A DNA stretch of 9,970 nt from Synergistaceae bacterium. GTDB lineage: Bacteria; Synergistota; Synergistia; Synergistales; Synergistaceae. A model generated the notes under the pieces. It was not told where the DNA came from. It worked only from the letters and a program-made list of their open reading frames with translations, and did no database searches. Position 1 is the first letter of the stretch; the number at the start of each line of letters is the position of its first letter. The position numbers and the translations under genes are program-made. Positions 6,090-9,970 of this stretch are shown in pieces. The DNA is taken from assembly GCA_031271065.1 (NCBI GenBank), contig JAISWP010000037.1:1-9970 (forward strand). Reading direction: 5' to 3'.

Positions 6090-7012
6090 GAATGCTGGGA
6101 TCGAAAGACCTGCTCGGACTGCGGGAGACGAGCGCCGACGAGATACATGAGATACTGAACACCGCTGAACTGATGAAAGTGGTGATAACCTCCAACAACA
6201 AAAAGACCCCCCATCTTCAGGGAAAGTCGATAATAACCGTATTTTATGAAAACAGCACCAGAACCAGGATGTCGTTCGAACTCGCGTGCAAGTATATGTC
6301 CGGCACAGCGTCCAATATATCCGCGTCGGCCTCCAGCGTCTCAAAGGGCGAAACGCTGATAGACACCGCGCGCACCTTGGACGTCATGGGCACGGACGTG
6401 ATGATAATGCGGCACCCGATGACCGGAGCGCCCCACCTCATGGCGCGCAATGTCAAAGCAGCCGTCATAAACGCCGGGGATGGGGTCAACGAGCATCCGA
6501 CCCAGGCTCTCCTCGACATGTACACCATGAAGGAGCGTTTCGGATCGATCAAGGGGCTCAGGGTCGCCATAGTGGGAGACATCAGGCACAGCAGAGTCGC
6601 CAGGTCGAACATCTACGGACTGACAAAGATGGGCGCTTCCGTCGTGGCGTCCGGACCCCCGACGCTTCTGATCCCGGATCTGGAGGGACTCGGCATCGAG
6701 GTCACGGACAGAGTGGACGACGCGGTCAGGGGCGCGGACGTCGTAATGGGCCTCAGGATACAGCTGGAGCGGCAGAAAAAGGGACTCTTCCCCTCCATCA
6801 GGGAGTACCGCAAATTTTTCGGTCTCACAGAGGAGCGAATCGCAGCGGCACGCCCTCATGCCCTCGTGATGCACCCGGGCCCCGTCAACAGAGGCGTCGA
6901 AATATCAAGCGAAGTGATGGCGTCCCCCGACTCGAAGATAGACGAACAGGTCACCAACGGCGTGGCGGTCCGCATGGCGCTCCTTTTCATGCTGACCAGG
7001 CAGAAACCCTGA
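6086..7012 (+). CDS. pyrB: Aspartate carbamoyltransferase catalytic subunit
   Basis: A 308-residue ATCase catalytic chain of normal length. It condenses carbamoyl phosphate with aspartate to N-carbamoyl-aspartate, the first committed step of pyrimidine synthesis. The carbamoyl phosphate loop is STRTR (57-61), with SKGET in the 80s loop (86-90), HPTQALLD (137-144), the GDIRHSRVARSN hinge (164-175), the aspartate-binding R-x-Q-x-ER (224-229) and HPGPVNRGVEI (263-273). No regulatory chain (pyrI) follows, in keeping with PyrR control of transcription. The ATG overlaps the pyrR stop by 4 bases, with a G-run (6074-6080) as Shine-Dalgarno sequence; ATG at 6092 is an alternative two codons later. The frame is also open far upstream through pyrR, but that part is a shadow. 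Confidence 0.97.
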   Translation: MRMLGSKDLLGLRETSADEIHEILNTAELMKVVITSNNKKTPHLQGKSIITVFYENSTRTRMSFELACKYMSGTASNISASASSVSKGETLIDTARTLDVMGTDVMIMRHPMTGAPHLMARNVKAAVINAGDGVNEHPTQALLDMYTMKERFGSIKGLRVAIVGDIRHSRVARSNIYGLTKMGASVVASGPPTLLIPDLEGLGIEVTDRVDDAVRGADVVMGLRIQLERQKKGLFPSIREYRKFFGLTEERIAAARPHALVMHPGPVNRGVEISSEVMASPDSKIDEQVTNGVAVRMALLFMLTRQKP

Positions 7013-7029
7013 ACTGGAGGTATATGGCG

Positions 7030-8310
7030 ATGAGCGGAGATAAAATTCTCGTAAAGGGCGGGCAGGCCGTCCTGCCGGATGGCATAAAGGAACTGGACAT
7101 ACTCGTCTCGGAAGGCAGAATAGCCAAAATAGGCAGGGACCTGGAGTGCGGCGGAGCGCGCGTCATAGACGCCTCCGGAATGTACGCGGCTCCTGGGCTC
7201 GTGGACATACACTGCCACCTGAGAGAGCCCGGTTACGAGGAAAAAGAGGATATAGCCAGCGGCGCCGCGGCGGCGGCCCGCGGCGGATTCACGTCGATAT
7301 GCTGCATGCCGAACACGAACCCGGTCAACGACAACGCGGTGGTAACGGAGTTCATCAGGAAAAAAGCGTCCATCGCCGGTCCGGTCCGAGTATATCCCAT
7401 AGCCGCGATCACCAAGGGGCTCGAGGGAGAGGAACTGACGGAAGCCGGAGAACTCGCTGAGTCGGGAGCGACTGCCCTGTCGGACGACGGCAGATGCGTG
7501 AAAAACGCGCAGAAGATGAGGCTTGCCCTCTGCTATGCCAAAAGATTCGGCATCAAAATAATATCGCATCCGGAGGACACCGACCTGGTGAACGGCGGCC
7601 TGATGAACGAAGGCAGCTGGTCCACCGCCCTCGGGCTGCCCGGCATAACGAGGGCGGCCGAAGAGGTCATGATCGCGCGCGACTGTATGCTCGCGGAGAT
7701 AGAAAATACAGGCGTTCACATCGCCCACGTCTCCACGGCGGGAGGGGCCAGGATAATAAAAGAGGCCAAGGAGCGCGGAGCCGCGGTCACATGCGAGACT
7801 GCGCCGCATTACATATACGCTTCGGACGAATGGGTGAAAAGCTACGATACGTTCACAAAAGTCAATCCTCCCTTACGCACCGAAGAGGACAGGAAGGCAC
7901 TGATCAAGGCTCTTGCCGACGGCACGATCGACTGCATAGCGACAGACCACGCGCCCCATCACATAGATGACAAAAACGTGGAGTACGCGATAGCGGCAAA
8001 CGGCATTTCCGGCTTCGAGACCGCCTTCGGAATCTGCTGGACCGTTCTCGTCAAAGGAGGTTTCATGACTCCGGAGAAACTCTTCGCTAAGATGACATCC
8101 GCCCCTGCCGCGATCCTGGGCCTGGACGCGGGGACGCTGGAGGAAGGACGGTCCGCCGACCTTGTCATAATAGCTCCGGACGAGAAATGGGTTGTCGACC
8201 CATCGAAATTCGTGAGCAAGGGACATAACTCCCCCTTCGGAGGGTGCGAACTGACCGGCGCTGTGAAATACACCATAGCCGGCGGGCAGATCGCGTATGG
8301 AGGGAAATGA
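7030..8310 (+). CDS. pyrC: Dihydroorotase (class I)
   Basis: A 426-residue amidohydrolase of the class I dihydroorotase type, cyclising carbamoyl-aspartate to dihydroorotate. Metal and substrate motifs are GLVDIHCHLREPG (56-68, with H61 and H63 as metal ligands), MPNTNPVND (93-101), ALSDDG (149-154), ISHPED (178-183, H180), HIAHVSTAGG (230-239, H233), the catalytic-aspartate segment TDHAPHH (305-311, D306) and the C-terminal SPFGG (401-405). ATG 7030 is preferred: GGAGGT (7016-7021) is 8 bases upstream, whereas the ATG at 7024 is only 2 bases away. There is a 17-base gap after pyrB. The stop overlaps the pyrF start (ATGA), so pyrC and pyrF are probably coupled. Confidence 0.96.
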   Translation: MSGDKILVKGGQAVLPDGIKELDILVSEGRIAKIGRDLECGGARVIDASGMYAAPGLVDIHCHLREPGYEEKEDIASGAAAAARGGFTSICCMPNTNPVNDNAVVTEFIRKKASIAGPVRVYPIAAITKGLEGEELTEAGELAESGATALSDDGRCVKNAQKMRLALCYAKRFGIKIISHPEDTDLVNGGLMNEGSWSTALGLPGITRAAEEVMIARDCMLAEIENTGVHIAHVSTAGGARIIKEAKERGAAVTCETAPHYIYASDEWVKSYDTFTKVNPPLRTEEDRKALIKALADGTIDCIATDHAPHHIDDKNVEYAIAANGISGFETAFGICWTVLVKGGFMTPEKLFAKMTSAPAAILGLDAGTLEEGRSADLVIIAPDEKWVVDPSKFVSKGHNSPFGGCELTGAVKYTIAGGQIAYGGK

Positions 8311-9209
8311 GAGTGCAGATAGACAGGCTGGTCAAGGCGATAAAGAGCAAAGGGCTCCCGGTAGCCTTGGGGCTCGATACGAAATTCGAGTACGTGCCGG
8401 AGGGTTTCGCCCGCCCCTACATCGAGGAGGGAGGCAGGGCGGAAGCCGTGTTCGCCTTCAACAGGGAACTGATGCGCGAATTGCGGGACATGGTGCCCTG
8501 CGTCAAGATCCAGGCGGCGTATTACGAACTGCTGGGCGTGAGCGGAATGGATTGCCTGAGGCAGACCATATCGGCCGCGCGCCAGATGGACTATGTCGTG
8601 ATCGTCGACGCCAAGCGCGGGGACATAGGCTCCACCGCCGAGGCATATTCCGGGGCTTATCTCAAAAAAAACTCTCCCTTCAGGGCTGATTTTCTCACCG
8701 TAAACCCATATTTCGGCACAGACGGAATGACCCCTTTCCTGGAGGACTGCGCCGCGGCCGGAAACGGGATATTCGCTCTGGTAAAGACCTCGAACCCCTC
8801 CAGCGGGGAGTTTCAGGACATATTGACGGACGACGGGCGCCCCCTGTTCATGAGGGTCGCTGACCATGTATCGGAGTGGGGAAAGAAGATGATCGGCGAG
8901 AGCGGCTACAGTTCGGTCGGGGCAGTCGTCGGAGCGACGTACCCTGAACAGGGAGCGGCTCTGAGGAAAATGATGCCGCGCACGTTCTTCCTCCTGCCCG
9001 GTTACGGAGCGCAGGGGGCGTCAGCCGAACATCTCGCCCCCTGTTTTGACGATAATGGCGGAGGCGCGGTAATCGCGGCTTCCCGAAGCATAATATGCGC
9101 TTACAAAAAGACCGGCGGGCAGGACTTCGCCTCGGCGGCCAGGACGGAAGTGGAGCGCATGAAGGCGGATATCGAGAGAGTCCTGCCGAAGGCATGCTCC
9201 CGCCGATGA
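8307..9209 (+). CDS. pyrF: Orotidine 5'-phosphate decarboxylase (type 2)
   Basis: A 300-residue OMP decarboxylase of the longer type 2 subfamily, making UMP from OMP, the last step of the pathway. Key features are the first barrel strand with LGLDTKFEYVPEG (21-33), VKIQAAYYELLG (66-77), the active-site DAKRGDIGSTA (101-111, with K103 and D106 the catalytic Lys and Asp), TVNPYFGTDGM (131-141), VVGATYPEQ (207-215) and LPGYGAQGA (230-238), which binds the phosphate. The start is the ATG that overlaps the pyrC stop. A GTG two codons later (8313) has better spacing from GGAGGG (8299-8304) and could be the real start. The downstream junction to pyrK has a 34-base gap, the longest inside the operon. 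Confidence 0.96.
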   Translation: MRVQIDRLVKAIKSKGLPVALGLDTKFEYVPEGFARPYIEEGGRAEAVFAFNRELMRELRDMVPCVKIQAAYYELLGVSGMDCLRQTISAARQMDYVVIVDAKRGDIGSTAEAYSGAYLKKNSPFRADFLTVNPYFGTDGMTPFLEDCAAAGNGIFALVKTSNPSSGEFQDILTDDGRPLFMRVADHVSEWGKKMIGESGYSSVGAVVGATYPEQGAALRKMMPRTFFLLPGYGAQGASAEHLAPCFDDNGGGAVIAASRSIICAYKKTGGQDFASAARTEVERMKADIERVLPKACSRR

Positions 9210-9243
9210 TATCCCCGGTTCATAAAAGCGGAGACCGGAAGGC

Positions 9244-9906
9244 GTGAAAAGCGGGGCTGAGGACGCGGCCGCAGTCGTAACGCGAAACGAACCCTTAGCG
9301 GAGGGGATCAGCGACATACGGCTGGAGCTTCCAAAATCGCGCGCCGTACCCCTTCCCGGGCAGTTCGCGCACGTCTTTGTTCCCGGAGTTTTTCTGCGCA
9401 GACCCATAAGCATCGCGGGGTTCAAACCGGATAAATCCGAGATAAGGCTGATAGTGCGAAACTCCGGACGGGGAACGGACGCTCTTGTCCGCACGCGTGC
9501 GGGAGACGGGCTCCGCGCTCTCCTTCCGCTGGGTAACTCTTACGCCGCGGAGAAGTTCTCCGGCAGCGGCGTGAAGGATATATGGCTCGCGGGCGGCGGC
9601 ATAGGCGCGGCGCCCCTGCTGTACGCCGCGGAGTACCTCTCCCGCGCTTCCGATGGATTCAGGATAAAGTCGTTTCTCGGCTTCCGGAGCGAGGGAACGG
9701 CGTACTGCGCGGACGAGTTCAAATTGTACGGAGAGGTCTCGCTCTCTGTCGGAGGCATCGTGACGGATAAATTGTCCGAGTCGCTGACGGAGGGGACTCC
9801 GGACGTCATCCTGGCCTGCGGGCCTGCTCCGATGCTCGCCGCGCTGCAGAAAATCTGCTTGTCGAAGGGGCTTAGAGCGTTCGTCTACCTGGAGGCGCGC
9901 ATGTGA
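9244..9906 (+). CDS. pyrK: Dihydroorotate dehydrogenase B electron-transfer subunit, ending early
   Basis: PyrK carries FAD and a [2Fe-2S] cluster and passes electrons from dihydroorotate dehydrogenase PyrD to NAD. Visible here are VVTRNEPLAEGISDIRLELP (11-30), PGQFAHV (38-44), the FAD-binding RRPISI (52-57), the Rossmann-type AGGGIGAAPLL (116-126) and ACGPAPML (191-198). GTG 9244 is the only reasonable start (in-frame stop at 9223); GGAGA (9230-9234) lies 9 bases upstream. The frame stops at UGA (9904-9906) after 220 residues, whereas family members are about 250-260 residues and end with a C-x4-C-x2-C-x(n)-C cluster. The missing part appears in frame beyond the stop (CGVGA at 9907-9921, then a second UGA). 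As read, the protein lacks its iron-sulfur site. It may be a sequencing or assembly error at the end of the window, a decayed gene, or recoding. No pyrD lies in the window; it probably follows. Confidence 0.9.
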   Translation: MKSGAEDAAAVVTRNEPLAEGISDIRLELPKSRAVPLPGQFAHVFVPGVFLRRPISIAGFKPDKSEIRLIVRNSGRGTDALVRTRAGDGLRALLPLGNSYAAEKFSGSGVKDIWLAGGGIGAAPLLYAAEYLSRASDGFRIKSFLGFRSEGTAYCADEFKLYGEVSLSVGGIVTDKLSESLTEGTPDVILACGPAPMLAALQKICLSKGLRAFVYLEARM

Positions 9907-9970
9907 TGCGGCGTCGGGGCCTGACTCGTTGGCAGCTGCCCCGTCCGGTCCGGCGCGGGCAGTATCTCTT
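9907..9970 (+). other. pyrK: In-frame remnant of the PyrK iron-sulfur domain beyond UGA
   Basis: Read in the pyrK frame, this stretch gives CGVGA, UGA, then LVGSCPVRSGAGSIS to the window edge. PyrK proteins have ARMxCGVGACLGCxV at this point, so the homology clearly continues past the stop at 9904. The second UGA (9922-9924) sits where the second cluster cysteine is expected, and the spacing to the next cysteine is four residues instead of two. Confidence 0.6.

Noticed and set aside
6856..8867. Long antisense open frames opposite pyrC and pyrF (for example 6856-7809 and 7959-8867, minus strand)
   Set aside because: Opposite strands of GC-rich, codon-biased genes commonly stay open. The products show no domain and no ribosome site, and the plus-strand genes are certain.
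9904..9924. Reassigned genetic code (UGA as Trp) explaining the pyrK interruptions
   Set aside because: pyrR, pyrB, pyrC and pyrF all end properly with UGA at family-typical lengths, so UGA is a normal stop in this genome.
9908..9970. New gene starting at the ATG that overlaps the pyrK UGA (9905-9907)
   Set aside because: The frame gives an Arg-rich product unlike PyrD or any neighbour, while the pyrK frame shows clear homology in the same bases. The window ends too soon to say more.
1..9970. CRISPR arrays, tRNA or rRNA genes, insertion sequences, defence genes
   Set aside because: No direct-repeat arrays, cloverleaf sequences, transposase motifs or inverted terminal repeats were seen on reading through; the genes are core metabolism or envelope functions.

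Overview
The window is a GC-rich bacterial chromosomal segment with tightly packed genes. The taxon is inferred. A PyrR-attenuated pyr operon, a class B dihydroorotate dehydrogenase electron-transfer subunit (PyrK), a type 2 OMP decarboxylase and a secreted SYLF protein together suggest a Gram-negative anaerobe. The Synergistota are my best guess, at low to moderate confidence. There are no RNA genes, insertion sequences, CRISPR arrays or other signs of recent transfer.

Left part (1-3648). A plus-strand gene cut by the window edge encodes a degenerate GGDEF-like domain. It runs into a convergent minus-strand gene for a membrane-anchored peptidoglycan-binding-like protein, and the two stop codons share one CTAG. 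On the minus strand, in transcription order, lie thpR (RNA 2',3'-cyclic phosphodiesterase), possibly a small overlapping membrane-protein ORF, a fused membrane/spermidine-synthase-like protein, and the peptidoglycan-binding-like protein.

Middle (3649-5325). An AT-rich divergent promoter region has a palindromic -10 box. It separates thpR from three plus-strand envelope genes: a small single-span membrane protein, a secreted protein with an internal repeat, and a secreted SYLF-domain (Ysc84-like) protein.

Right part (5326-9970). This is the de novo pyrimidine operon pyrR-pyrB-pyrC-pyrF-pyrK. A good sigma-70-type promoter (5375-5403) is followed by a leader in which a PyrR-binding hairpin, an antiterminator helix and an intrinsic terminator are mutually exclusive. 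PyrR with UMP should stabilise the binding hairpin and so permit termination. PyrB makes carbamoyl-aspartate, PyrC closes the ring to dihydroorotate, PyrK would pass electrons from a PyrD that is not in the window, and PyrF makes UMP. Most junctions overlap or nearly overlap, which suggests translational coupling.

The main anomaly is at the right edge. The pyrK frame meets UGA exactly where the C-terminal [2Fe-2S] cysteine cluster should begin. Recognisable PyrK-like sequence then continues in the same frame, with a second UGA at a cluster-cysteine position. Contig-end error, gene decay or (least likely) recoding could explain this. I see no clearly new biological system here; the best second-look items are the pyrK end, the overlapping small membrane ORF and the envelope gene trio.
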